Positions 24,490-39,832 of a stretch of 64,000 nt of DNA are shown in pieces; the stretch's first letter is position 1, and each line of letters opens with the position of its first letter. The DNA is from JBBQSN01 sp963825505. Its GTDB lineage: Bacteria; Actinomycetota; Actinomycetes; Actinomycetales; CAWJMD01. The translations under genes and the position numbers were made by a program. Location: the NCBI GenBank assembly GCA_963825505.1, contig CAWGTL010000014.1, forward strand, positions 251,139 through 315,138, in the 5' to 3' direction. The notes beneath the pieces were generated by a model. It had not been told where the DNA came from and did no database searches. It worked only from the letters and a program-made list of their open reading frames with translations.

Positions 24490-25760
24490 TCACCCGCGCC
24501 ACCGTCTACCAGCTGATCGCCTTCGCCCTCATCACCGTCGTCGGCGTCACCTACGTGACGCTGCGGTACGTCGGGCTCGGCGACCTCGTGTCCGGGCGGT
24601 CCTACCTGGTCTCGGTCGACCTGGCCGAGTCCGGCGGCATCTTCGAGGGCGCCGAGGTCACCTACCGGGGCGTGACCACCGGCCGGGTCGAGGCGCTGCG
24701 GCTCGAGGGCGACGGCGTGCGCGTCGACCTGCGGATGGACGGCGGGTCGCAGGTGCCCGCCGACACCGACGCGGTCGTCGAGAACCGCTCGGCCGTCGGC
24801 GAGCAGTACCTGGACCTCCAGCCGGCCACCGCGTCCGCCCCGTTCCTCGCCGGTGGCGACGTCATCCCGCGCGAGCGCACCCGCACCCCCGTGGCCACCG
24901 AGACCCTGCTGCTCGACCTCGACCGGCTGGTGAACTCGGTGAACCGGCAGGACCTGCAGGTCGTGGTGTCCGAGCTGGGCAAGGCCTTCGCCGGCGGCGG
25001 GCGCGACCTGCAGCGGCTCCTCGACGCCGGCGACCGGCTCACGCTGGCCGCCACCGACGCCCTTCCCGAGACCATCACCCTGATCGAGGACGGCGCGATC
25101 GTCCTGGACACCCAGCGCGAGACCGGCTCGTCGATCCGCTCGTTCGCCGCCGACCTCGCCGACCTGTCCGAGACGCTGGCGAGCCCGCAGACCGACTCCG
25201 ACCTGCGCGCCGTGCTCGACCGGGGCGTCGTCGCCTCCACCGAGCTCGACGGGCTGCTGCAGGACAACCGGTCCGCGCTCGCCGGGCTGCTCACCAACCT
25301 GGTCACCGTCGGCGAGGTCACCGTCACCCGCGTGGACGGCATCGAGCAGATGCTGGTCACCTATCCTGCGGTGGTGGCAGGAGGATTCACCGTGGTCCCG
25401 GGCGACGGCACGTCGCACTTCGGGCTGGTGCTCAGCACCACGCCGGCGCCCTGCACCCAGGGGTACGAGGGCACCACGAGGACCGACCCCAACCAGACCT
25501 CCGGGCTCGGCCCCACGAACGACGACGCCCGCTGCACCGCGGCGCGGGGGAGCGGCACCAACGTCCGCGGTGCGCAGAACGCGCCCTACCCCGCGTACGA
25601 CCGGTCGTCCGGGCTGCCGCAGAGCTACCTGGTCGACGGCCCCGGCTCGTCGGCCGGCGCACCGCAGGGCTCGCCGGTGACGGTGGTGCCCGGGCACGCG
25701 CCCGCCGGCACCAGCGGGGTCGACGCCCTCGAGCTGCTGCTCCTGGGAGCAGGATCGTGA
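24486..25760 (+). CDS. mceF: Mce family protein MceF
   Basis: A 424-residue protein with an N-terminal anchor (about 8-24, LIAFALITVVGVTYVTL), an MCE domain (DLAESGGIFEGAEVTYRGV, VENRSAVGEQYLDLQ), and a helical region to about residue 300. The C-terminal region has two cysteines (APCTQGY, DARCTAARG) and a Gly/Pro/Ser-rich end. GTG start in a GTGA overlap with mceE; the stop overlaps the next gene in the same way. It is the last of the six tunnel subunits. Confidence 0.94.
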   Translation: MITRATVYQLIAFALITVVGVTYVTLRYVGLGDLVSGRSYLVSVDLAESGGIFEGAEVTYRGVTTGRVEALRLEGDGVRVDLRMDGGSQVPADTDAVVENRSAVGEQYLDLQPATASAPFLAGGDVIPRERTRTPVATETLLLDLDRLVNSVNRQDLQVVVSELGKAFAGGGRDLQRLLDAGDRLTLAATDALPETITLIEDGAIVLDTQRETGSSIRSFAADLADLSETLASPQTDSDLRAVLDRGVVASTELDGLLQDNRSALAGLLTNLVTVGEVTVTRVDGIEQMLVTYPAVVAGGFTVVPGDGTSHFGLVLSTTPAPCTQGYEGTTRTDPNQTSGLGPTNDDARCTAARGSGTNVRGAQNAPYPAYDRSSGLPQSYLVDGPGSSAGAPQGSPVTVVPGHAPAGTSGVDALELLLLGAGS

Positions 25761-26380
25761 CCCCGGCGACGGTCCGGGTCAGCCCGCCGGGTCGTCGAGC
25801 CGGCACGGTGGCGCTGGTGGTGCTGCTCGTCATCGCGGTGATCGGCTCGCTGGTCGTCCTCGCCACCCGGATCGGGCCCGTGCTGGGCCAGCGCGGCACC
25901 GACGAGCGCCGCACGCAGGTGCTGCAGCAGGCCAAGCAGGCCGCGGTGAACTTCACGACCCTCGACTACGAGTCGTTCGACGAGGACGTCGAGCTGGTGC
26001 TCGACGGCTCCACCGGCACCTTCCGCGAGCAGTTCCGGGCCGGGGTCGACGACGTGCGAGAGCTGGTGACGCAGAACCGGTCCCGCTCGGTGGGGACGGT
26101 CCGCGAGGCGGCCCTGGTGAGCGACGACGACGACAGCGCGCGGGTGCTCGTCGTGGTCGACACCGAGGTCACCAACGTCGCCAGCACGACGCCGGTGCCG
26201 CGGCACTACCGGATCCAGATGGACCTCACCCGCACCGGCGACTCCTGGCTGGTGAGCGACCTGACCTTCGTCTCGAGCCAGGTGGAGCTGCCCGGCGGCG
26301 TCGCCGACCCGGGCGCGACCCCGGCACCCACCACGTCCGCGCCCACCACGACCGCACCGACCACGGGAGCGACGCCGTGA
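25757..26380 (+). CDS. Mce-associated membrane protein (first)
   Basis: A 207-residue protein with a single membrane segment at about residues 15-38 (TVALVVLLVIAVIGSLVVLA), then a domain of NTF2-like layout typical of Mas proteins (AAVNFTTLDYESFDEDVELV, FREQFRAG), and a Thr/Pro-rich tail (TTSAPTTTAPTT). Such proteins stabilise or assist Mce complexes in mycobacteria. GTG start overlapping mceF, and a GTGA overlap with the next mas gene. Confidence 0.88.
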   Translation: MTPATVRVSPPGRRAGTVALVVLLVIAVIGSLVVLATRIGPVLGQRGTDERRTQVLQQAKQAAVNFTTLDYESFDEDVELVLDGSTGTFREQFRAGVDDVRELVTQNRSRSVGTVREAALVSDDDDSARVLVVVDTEVTNVASTTPVPRHYRIQMDLTRTGDSWLVSDLTFVSSQVELPGGVADPGATPAPTTSAPTTTAPTTGATP

Positions 26381-27084
26381 GCCCGGCGTCCGGCGCCGGC
26401 CGCCGTCGCGTCGCCGGGGAGCGCGGGCGGTCGCGGCCCGAGGGCGCCCGGCGTCCCGCGACCCCGTCGGTCACGCCGAGGGCACCGGCAGGCCCGTCCG
26501 TCACCGAGCCCACCGACCGTCCGGTGCCCCCGCGCGCCCGCACCAGCGCGGCGACGGTCTGGGAGCCGCCGTCCGACCCGGCCCCGTCCACAGCGCGCCG
26601 TCGTGGCCTGCTCGTGGTGGCGGCGGTCGTCGCGGTGCTGCTCGTCGTGTCGGCCGCCGTGCTGGTGGCGGTCGACCGGCGCCAGCAGCGGGTTGCCGAC
26701 GCGCGGTCGGCCGCGCTCGAGCAGGCCCGCACCTCGGCCGAGACCGTGCTCTCGTACGGCTACCGCACCCTCGACGACGACTTCGCCGCCGCCACCGCGG
26801 TCTCGACCGGGCAGTTCAAGGACGACTACGAGCGCACCTCGCAGAGCGCCGTGCGCGAGGTGGCTACCCAGACCGAGGCCGAGGTCAAGGCCGACGTCGT
26901 CTCGGCCGGCGTGGTGTCCGGTACCGCCGACCGCGTCGTGGTGCTGGTGTTCGTCGACCAGACCACCGTCTCGAACCGCCTCGACCGGCCGAAGACCGAC
27001 CAGAACCGGGTCCGCCTGACGATGGTGCGCAGCACCTCGGCCGAGGGACCGACCTGGCTGGTCGAGCAGGTCGACGCGCTCTGA
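26377..27084 (+). CDS. Mce-associated membrane protein (second)
   Basis: A 235-residue paralogue of the preceding gene product. It has about 75 residues of Pro/Arg/Ser-rich cytoplasmic sequence, then a membrane helix (GLLVVAAVVAVLLVVSAAVL), and the Mas domain (AETVLSYGYRTLDDDFAAAT, FKDDYERTSQ). It ends with LVEQVDAL. It is the last gene of the mce operon. The 118 bp to the convergent SDR gene holds no strong hairpin that I can find. Confidence 0.87.
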   Translation: MSPASGAGRRRVAGERGRSRPEGARRPATPSVTPRAPAGPSVTEPTDRPVPPRARTSAATVWEPPSDPAPSTARRRGLLVVAAVVAVLLVVSAAVLVAVDRRQQRVADARSAALEQARTSAETVLSYGYRTLDDDFAAATAVSTGQFKDDYERTSQSAVREVATQTEAEVKADVVSAGVVSGTADRVVVLVFVDQTTVSNRLDRPKTDQNRVRLTMVRSTSAEGPTWLVEQVDAL

Positions 27085-27202
27085 CCGCCGGTCCGACCGT
27101 CGGCACCTGACCGGCTCTGCTCACCCTGCCCACACGCCACGCGCGTTCCCGTGGGAGTAGGAGGAGCAGAGCGGCCGGCGGGGCGAGCAGAGGGGGGCTG
27201 GG

Positions 27203-28072
27203 TCAGGTCCGGGAGGTGTCGGCCGCGCCGCCCGCACCGACCGCGCCGGTGGCCGTGGGGCCGGCCGCGCGCAGCGACTCCTCGGCCCGTCGCAGGTCGG
27301 CCCCGGGCGCGCGGGCCAGCAGGGCGGGTAGCAGCGGACGCACCACCTGGACGCCCCGCAGCCAGCGCTGCCCGTACACGTGGGCCGCGCGACGCTCGAT
27401 CCCCTCGACCAGCCGGTCGACGGCCGGCTCGAGGGGGTAGGTGCGGCCGAGCGGCCCGGGCATCCGCTCGCGCATCCGGCGCAGCCCGTCGTGCTCGTCG
27501 GCGCCGCGCACCATGTCGGTGTCGGTCCACGACAGGTAGGCCACGCCGACGTCGACCCCGTGGTGGCGCACCTCCCCCCGCAGCGAGTGCGCGAACGCCT
27601 CGACGCCGGACTTGCTCGCGCAGTACGCGCCCATCAGCGGCGCGGGCGCCATCGCCGCCAGCGAGGCGATCTGCAGCACGTACCCCCGGGCGGCCACCAC
27701 GTCGGGCAGGAACGACCGGACGGTGCGCACGCTGCCCAGCAGGTTCACCTCGATCACCCGGTCGTAGGCGTCCGGGTCGGCCAGCAGGAGCGGACCTCCC
27801 GCCGCGACGCCGGCGTTGGCGACGACGGCGTCGACCCGTCCGTGGTGCTGACGGACGGCGGCGGCGGCCTCGGCCAGCGCCGCGGCGTCGGTGACGTCGA
27901 CGGGCAGAGCCAGGGCGTCGTCGCACGAGCGCGCCACCTCGGCCAGCGCGTCGGCCTCGAGCCCGAGCAGCACCACGAGGGCCCCGCGGTCGGTGAGGCG
28001 TCTCGCCAGCCCGGCGCCCAGACCGCGGGCCGCACCGGTGACGACCACGACCCGCCCCGCGAGCCCGCTCAC
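27203..28072 (-). CDS. Short-chain dehydrogenase/reductase (SDR)
   Basis: A 289-residue NAD(P)-dependent SDR. It has the cofactor motif TGAARGLGAG, NAG at the fourth strand (VVANAGVAAGG), a catalytic Ser (QIASLAAMAP) and YxxxK (AYCASKSG). It is longer than the classical 250 residues because of a C-terminal helix-rich tail ending in an Ala/Gly-rich stretch. The GTG at 28072 overlaps the stop of the upstream monooxygenase (GTGA), so the two enzymes are co-translated. They may act in sequence, the SDR oxidising an alcohol to the ketone used by the monooxygenase. This pairing is inferred. Confidence 0.9.
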   Translation of the reverse strand: MSGLAGRVVVVTGAARGLGAGLARRLTDRGALVVLLGLEADALAEVARSCDDALALPVDVTDAAALAEAAAAVRQHHGRVDAVVANAGVAAGGPLLLADPDAYDRVIEVNLLGSVRTVRSFLPDVVAARGYVLQIASLAAMAPAPLMGAYCASKSGVEAFAHSLRGEVRHHGVDVGVAYLSWTDTDMVRGADEHDGLRRMRERMPGPLGRTYPLEPAVDRLVEGIERRAAHVYGQRWLRGVQVVRPLLPALLARAPGADLRRAEESLRAAGPTATGAVGAGGAADTSRT

Positions 28073-29604
28073 CGCCGGCCCCCGGCAGCGGCCACGGGTT
28101 CCGGGACGGGCGGGTGCAGCACGTACTCGGACAGGTCGACCTCCCGCAGACGGCGCCGGAAGCTCCCGGCCGTGGACGGCCACAGCACGGTGTTGCGGCC
28201 CTGGTCGTCGAGGTACCAGCTGCGGCAGCCGCCGCTGTTCCAGACGGTGGGCGCGAGGCGGCGCTGCAGGTCGGCGTTCCAGGCGTCCTGCACCTCGCGC
28301 CGCGGCTCGAACGCGCCCCGGTCGCGGGTGGCCCGCACCAGACCGGCCAGGTACCGGGCCTGGGCCTCGGCGAACAGCAGCACCGAGGTGTGGCCCTGAC
28401 CCGTGTTCGGGCCCATCAGCACCACGAGGTTGGGGAAGCCCGCTACCGTCACGCCGAGGTGGGCCTGCATCCCGGTGCCCGCCCAGTGCTCCGCCAGGGT
28501 GCGGCCGTCGCCGCCGACGACGCGCTCGGCGATCGGCTGGTCGGTGACGTGGAAGCCGGTGCCCCAGACGAGCACGTCGGCGGGGTGCTCGGTGCGGGTG
28601 CCGTCGGCGGCCTGCGAGACCACCGCGTGCGGCAGCACCTCGACCACGCGGTCGGTGACCACGGTGGTGCCCGGGGCCGTCAGGGCGGGGTACCAGTCGT
28701 TGCTCAGCAGCACCCGCTTGCAGCCGAGCCGGAACGTCGGCGTGAGGGCCGCGCGCAGGCGGCGGTCGGGCACCTGGCGGGCCAGGTGGGCGCGGGCGAG
28801 CAGCTCGGCCAGCCGCATGATCCGGGTGCGACCGCTGAACCCGAGCACCCAGGACTCCCGGAACAGGTCGGTGCGCCGGCGCACGAGGCGCTGCAGCGCG
28901 GGCACCCGCCGGTAGAGGAGCTTCTCCAGCCCGGTGATGCGCCGGTCGCGCCGGGGGAGCACCCAGGGTGGCGTGCGCTGGAACACGGTGAGCGACAACG
29001 CCTCTCGCTGCAGCTCGGGGACGAACTGCACCGCGGACGCGCCGGTGCCGACGACGGCGACGCGGCGGCCGCGCAGGTCCACCTCGTGGTCCCAGCGGGC
29101 CGAGTGGAAGGCCGGCCCGGCGAACGACCCTGCCCCCGGCAGGTCCGGCACCGACGGCTCGGACAGCGCCCCCGTGGCCGTGACGAGCACGTCGGCGGTC
29201 ATGCTCCCGCGCGTGGTCGTGAGCTGCCACCGCCGGGTCGCGCCGTCCCACGCCGCCCGTTCGAGCCCCGTGCCGAACCGCACCCGCTCGCGCACCCCGA
29301 GCCGCCGGGACACCTCGACGAGGTAGCGCTGGATCTCCGGCTGCCGGGCGAAGCCGTGCGACCAGTCCGGGTTGGGCGCGTAGGACAGCTGGTACAGGTG
29401 GCTGGGCACGTCGCAGGCGCACCCCGGGTAGGCGTTGTCGCGCCAGGTGCCGCCCACCTCGTCGGCCTGCTCGAGCAGCACGACGTCGTGCTCGCCGGAG
29501 CGCTCGAGGGCCACCGCGGCCGCGACGCCGGAGAAACCGGCCCCGACGACGACGACGCGGGCGTGCGCGGGCAGCGGGCGGTCGGCGGGAGCGGGGCCGG
29601 GCAC
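28069..29604 (-). CDS. Flavin-containing Baeyer-Villiger-type monooxygenase
   Basis: A 511-residue flavoprotein with two Rossmann motifs (VVGAGFSGVAAA near the N-terminus and VVGTGASAVQFVP in the middle) and the Baeyer-Villiger fingerprint FxGxxxHxxxWD, seen as FAGPAFHSARWD around residues 159-170. GTWRDNAYPGCACDVPSHLY is also typical. The start is set to the GTG at 29604 because a perfect GGAGGT lies 3 bp upstream of it on the minus strand. The frame stays open past the operators, which cannot be coding. It would turn a ketone into an ester or lactone. It is controlled by the divergent TetR gene. Confidence 0.92.
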   Translation of the reverse strand: MPGPAPADRPLPAHARVVVVGAGFSGVAAAVALERSGEHDVVLLEQADEVGGTWRDNAYPGCACDVPSHLYQLSYAPNPDWSHGFARQPEIQRYLVEVSRRLGVRERVRFGTGLERAAWDGATRRWQLTTTRGSMTADVLVTATGALSEPSVPDLPGAGSFAGPAFHSARWDHEVDLRGRRVAVVGTGASAVQFVPELQREALSLTVFQRTPPWVLPRRDRRITGLEKLLYRRVPALQRLVRRRTDLFRESWVLGFSGRTRIMRLAELLARAHLARQVPDRRLRAALTPTFRLGCKRVLLSNDWYPALTAPGTTVVTDRVVEVLPHAVVSQAADGTRTEHPADVLVWGTGFHVTDQPIAERVVGGDGRTLAEHWAGTGMQAHLGVTVAGFPNLVVLMGPNTGQGHTSVLLFAEAQARYLAGLVRATRDRGAFEPRREVQDAWNADLQRRLAPTVWNSGGCRSWYLDDQGRNTVLWPSTAGSFRRRLREVDLSEYVLHPPVPEPVAAAGGRR

Positions 29605-29631
29605 GGCACCTCCGAGGGCGTCGACAATTGC

Positions 29632-29657
29632 TACAGCGCTGTATATACACAGGTGTA
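29632..29657. promoter_or_regulatory. Tandem TACA-N4-TGTA operators for the TetR regulator
   Basis: TACAGCGCTGTA (29632-29643, perfect palindrome) and TACACAGGTGTA (29646-29657, arms TACAC/GTGTA) share the form TACA-N4-TGTA and are exactly 14 bp apart. They lie between the divergent monooxygenase and TetR genes. The second overlaps the TAGCAT -10 hexamer of tetR (29656-29661), which suggests autorepression. Confidence 0.75.
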
Positions 29658-29668
29658 GCATCGCCGCC

Positions 29669-30325
29669 GTGGCCCGCACAAGCCCTCCGGCGACCCGGCC
29701 GGCGCGCCGCCGCTACGCGGCCCGCGTGCCGGCTGCCGAGCGGCGCACCCAGCTGCTCGACGCCGCCCTCGCGCTGGTGCTCGCCGACGGCTTCGCCGCG
29801 GTGACGATGGACGGCGTGGCCCGTGCCACCGGCGTGACCCGGCCCGTGGTCTACGGCCAGTTCGCCGGCAGCACCGAGCTGCTCGCCGCCCTGCTCGAGC
29901 GCTCGGAGCAGCGCGCCCTGGAACAGCTCGCCGCCGCGCTGCCACCCGTTCCCGGGCCCGACGACGCCCGACCCGACCCCGACGAGCTGATGGTGTCCGG
30001 GGTCGCCGCCTACCTGCGCGCCGTGCGGGCCGACCCGGGCACCTGGACGGTGATCCTGCTGCCGCCGCAGGGCGCTCCGCCCCAGCTGCGCGAGCACCTC
30101 GACTCCGAGCAGCGGATGGTGCTGCGGCACCTGCGGCTGCTGCTGGAGTGGGGCCTGCACCGCCGCGGCGGCCCGGCCGAGCTCGACGTCGACCTGTTCG
30201 CCCGCTCGGTGCTGACCCTGGCCGAGGGGGCCGCCCGGCTGCTCCTGCACGACCCCGAGCGGTACCCGGTCGAGCGGTTCGAGCAGTTCGTCCGGGTCCT
30301 GGTGGGCCACCTCGGCCGCGACTGA
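29669..30325 (+). CDS. TetR-family transcriptional regulator
   Basis: A 218-residue regulator with an N-terminal HTH (RRTQLLDAALALVLADGFA, then MDGVARATGVTRPVVYGQF) and a helical ligand-binding C-terminal domain. The GTG at 29669 is preceded by TAGCAT and 7 bp with no Shine-Dalgarno, suggesting a leaderless mRNA. It is divergent from the monooxygenase-SDR pair across two matching palindromes, so it most likely represses them and itself. The inducer is unknown, perhaps the substrate ketone. Confidence 0.9.
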   Translation: MARTSPPATRPARRRYAARVPAAERRTQLLDAALALVLADGFAAVTMDGVARATGVTRPVVYGQFAGSTELLAALLERSEQRALEQLAAALPPVPGPDDARPDPDELMVSGVAAYLRAVRADPGTWTVILLPPQGAPPQLREHLDSEQRMVLRHLRLLLEWGLHRRGGPAELDVDLFARSVLTLAEGAARLLLHDPERYPVERFEQFVRVLVGHLGRD

Positions 30326-30491
30326 CCAGGTCACCGACCGCTGCGGGCGCTCCACCGGAGGGGTGCCACCCGGCGCGTTCCCCTTGACGACGGGCCCCCG
30401 GAGGGTCACCATCGTCGGCAACGCGGCCCGCGAGAGCGCGGTCGGCCGAGTGCCCGCTGGAGGGCCCGGCCGATCCCCCGGGGGACCCGCT

Positions 30492-30521
30492 TGGACATCT
30501 GCGCCCTCGCGCGGGTATGCT
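30492..30521 (+). promoter_or_regulatory. Promoter and leader region of rpoB
   Basis: TGGACA (30492-30497) and TATGCT (30516-30521) are separated by 18 bp. A start near 30528 would give a leader of about 88 nt. A second possible -35, TTGACG, at 30384-30389 has only a weak -10 (CACCAT, 30407-30412). Apart from these I see nothing in the 290 bp between tetR and rpoB. Confidence 0.55.
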
Positions 30522-30615
30522 GCCGCTTTGCCATGTCGTGCGTTCTCCCCCGTGTCAGCCACGGGTCGCTCGGCGTGCGCCCGTAACGCCCGCAGGCCCG
30601 TGGAAGGACCCCTCT

Positions 30616-34110
<3,495 letters not shown>

Positions 34111-34117
34111 GCGGGAC

Positions 34118-34144
34118 GGGACGCCGCCCTCTCGGCGGCGTCCC
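34118..34144 (+). terminator. Intercistronic hairpin between rpoB and rpoC
   Basis: Perfect 11-bp stem GGGACGCCGCC (34118-34128) with GGCGGCGTCCC (34134-34144) around CTCTC. No U-run follows, so it may be an mRNA-stability or attenuation element rather than a full terminator, since rpoC depends on read-through. Confidence 0.6.
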
Positions 34145-34196
34145 GGCCCCTTCCCCCACTCGCAGTTCCACCAAAGAGTAGAAAGCAGGAAACGTC

Positions 34197-38084
<3,888 letters not shown>

Positions 38085-38102
38085 CGCGCACGCAGCACGG
38101 CT

Positions 38103-38142
38103 GCCGACGGCCGGTCACCCCACCGGGTGGCCGGCCGTCGGC
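38103..38142 (+). terminator. Bipartite hairpin terminator after rpoC
   Basis: The outer stem GCCGACGGCCGG (38103-38114) pairs perfectly with CCGGCCGTCGGC (38131-38142). Inside it, CACCC pairs with GGGTG around CACC. This ends the rpoBC transcript 15 bp before the chrA -10 region. Confidence 0.85.
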
Positions 38143-38169
38143 GCGTCCTGGCCCGGTTAGCGTGTGCGC

Positions 38170-39546
38170 GTGCCCGCCGCCCACCTGCCCGCCGCGGACG
38201 GCGACCTCGTCCCGTTCCGCGAGGCGGCCAAGGCGTGGTTCGCGATCTCCCTGCAGACCTTCGGAGGGCCGGCAGGCCAGATCGCGGTGATGCAGCGCGA
38301 GCTCGTCGACGAGCGTGGCTGGATCGGGCAGCGGCGGTTCCTGCACGCGCTCGGGTTCTGCACCCTGCTGCCGGGGCCGGAGGCCCAGCAGCTGGCGATC
38401 TACGTCGGCTGGCTCCTCAACGGCGTCCGCGGTGGTCTGGTCGCGGGCGGGCTGTTCGTGCTGCCGGGCGTCGTGGCGCTCCTGGCGCTGTCGGTGCTCT
38501 ACGTCGCGGCGGGCGAGAGCACGGTCGTGAGGTCGCTGTTCGACGGACTCGCCCCGGCGGTGCTCGCCATCGTCGTGCAGGCGGTGCTGCGCGTCGGTGG
38601 CCGTGCGCTCGGCCACTGGACGCTGGTGGTGCTCGCGGCGGCGTCCTTCGTCGCGCTCGCCGCGTTCGGCGTCCCGTTCCCGCTGGTGCTGCTGCTCGCC
38701 GGGGCGGCCGGCTGGCTGCTCGGGCGCCGGGTGCTCCCCCAGGCGGCGCCGGGCGCCGCCGCCGACGACGGTCCGGCGCCGGTCGTCCCGGACGACGCAC
38801 TCCACCACGCCAGACCGTCGTGGGGCCACGCGCTGCGGGTGCTCGGCGTCGGGCTCCTCGCCTGGGGCGTGCCGGTGGTCGCGGTGCTGGTCGTGCTCGG
38901 GCCGGGGACGGTCCTGGCCGACCAGGCGCTGTTCTTCTCGGGCACGGCGCTGGTCACCTTCGGCGGCGCCTACGCCGTGCTCGCCTACGTCGCCCAGCAG
39001 GCGGTCGGCGTGTACGGGTGGCTGGGCCCGGGGGAGATGGTGCGCGGCCTGGCCCTGGCCGAGACCACGCCCGGACCGCTGGTGATGGTCGTGCAGTTCG
39101 TCGCCTTCGTCGGCGCCTACCGCGACCCCGGGGTCCTCGAGCCGTGGGTCGCGGCGTTGCTCGGAGCGCTGCTCACCACCTGGGTGACCTTCGTCCCGTG
39201 CTTCGTCCTGGTCTTCCTCGGGGCGCCGTCGATCGAGCGCCTGCGCGGGAACCAGGCGCTCGGGGACGTGCTGACGGGGATCACCGCGGCGGTGGTCGGG
39301 GTGATCGCCAACCTCGCGCTGTTCTTCGCGGTGCACACCGTCTTCGCCACCGTGCGACCGGTGCAGGCGGGCGCGCTGCGACTCGAGATCCCCGACCTCG
39401 CGAGCGCGCGACCGGCCTCGGTGGCGGTCGCGGTCCTGGCGGCGGTCCTGCTGGTGCGGCTGCGGTGGTCGGTGCTGCGCACACTGGGGGTGTGCGCTCT
39501 GGTCGGCCTCGGGCTCGGCCTGCTCGGGCTCACCGGTCCCCTCTGA
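38170..39546 (+). CDS. chrA: Chromate transporter ChrA
   Basis: A 458-residue long-chain CHR transporter with two homologous halves. The first has LQTFGGPAGQIAVMQRELVD and FCTLLPGPEAQQLAIYVGWL. The second has FGGAYAVLAYVAQQAV and TTPGPLVMVVQFVAFVGAYR. About ten to twelve membrane segments are predicted. The GTG at 38170 is favoured: TAGCGT at 38158-38163 ends 6 bp before it, indicating a leaderless mRNA. A GTG at 38164 is the alternative. It exports chromate, or may move another oxyanion. The gene interrupts the usual rpoC-rpsL neighbourhood. Confidence 0.92.
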   Translation: MPAAHLPAADGDLVPFREAAKAWFAISLQTFGGPAGQIAVMQRELVDERGWIGQRRFLHALGFCTLLPGPEAQQLAIYVGWLLNGVRGGLVAGGLFVLPGVVALLALSVLYVAAGESTVVRSLFDGLAPAVLAIVVQAVLRVGGRALGHWTLVVLAAASFVALAAFGVPFPLVLLLAGAAGWLLGRRVLPQAAPGAAADDGPAPVVPDDALHHARPSWGHALRVLGVGLLAWGVPVVAVLVVLGPGTVLADQALFFSGTALVTFGGAYAVLAYVAQQAVGVYGWLGPGEMVRGLALAETTPGPLVMVVQFVAFVGAYRDPGVLEPWVAALLGALLTTWVTFVPCFVLVFLGAPSIERLRGNQALGDVLTGITAAVVGVIANLALFFAVHTVFATVRPVQAGALRLEIPDLASARPASVAVAVLAAVLLVRLRWSVLRTLGVCALVGLGLGLLGLTGPL

Positions 39547-39576
39547 GCACGACGGTGGAGGGCGCTCGGCCACGTT

Positions 39577-39606
39577 TTGACGCTTGTTGAGCACGGGCGG
39601 TATTCT
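39577..39606 (+). promoter_or_regulatory. Strong promoter of the rpsL-rpsG-fusA operon
   Basis: TTGACG (39577-39582), an 18-bp spacer and TATTCT (39601-39606) make the best sigma-70-type promoter in the window. Transcription should start near 39613. CCCGGG occurs at 39617-39622 and again at 39627-39632, so a small hairpin can form right at the mRNA 5' end. Confidence 0.85.
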
Positions 39607-39715
39607 CGACCGGTTGCCCGGGACGACCCGGGTCTACGGCCACGCCCGCGGCACGTCAGCGGGAGACGCTCGGGCCACCACCGCGACGATCACGGAGCGG
39701 CAGTGGCGGAGCGGG

Positions 39716-39737
39716 GCGACACGCCCGACCGCGGGGG
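39716..39737 (+). promoter_or_regulatory. 22-nt leader element upstream of rpsL (shared with rpsJ leader)
   Basis: Begins GCGACACGCCCGAC and continues with CGCGGGGG. The same 22 nt, with one substitution, occur at 44570-44591 in the rpsJ leader. The rpsL copy is 96 nt upstream of the start codon, inside the transcribed leader. Confidence 0.7.
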
Positions 39738-39780
39738 ACGCCGGACCCGCACCACGGACTGAGCACGGAACCTGTTCCAC

Positions 39781-39815
39781 GAGCACGACCTCAGAGCACG
39801 ACAGACGAGCACGAC
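39781..39815 (+). repeat. GAGCACGAC repeated with 13-bp period in the rpsL leader
   Basis: Exact copies lie at 39781, 39794 and 39807, each 13 bp apart, just upstream of the rpsL ribosome binding region. A related GAGCACGGA lies at 39761. GGAAC-CT-GTTCC (39767-39778) forms a small inverted repeat nearby. Confidence 0.75.
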
Positions 39816-39832
39816 GAGTAGACGGAGACGTA

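Noticed and set aside
29605..29679. Upstream extension of the monooxygenase gene to 29679
   Set aside because: It would make the paired operators coding. The GTG at 29604 has a perfect GGAGGT in front of it.
30517..30615. Longer rpoB starting at the ATG at 30517
   Set aside because: That codon lies within the TATGCT -10 hexamer of the predicted promoter. The TTG at 30616 has a ribosome binding site and matches actinobacterial RpoB N-termini.
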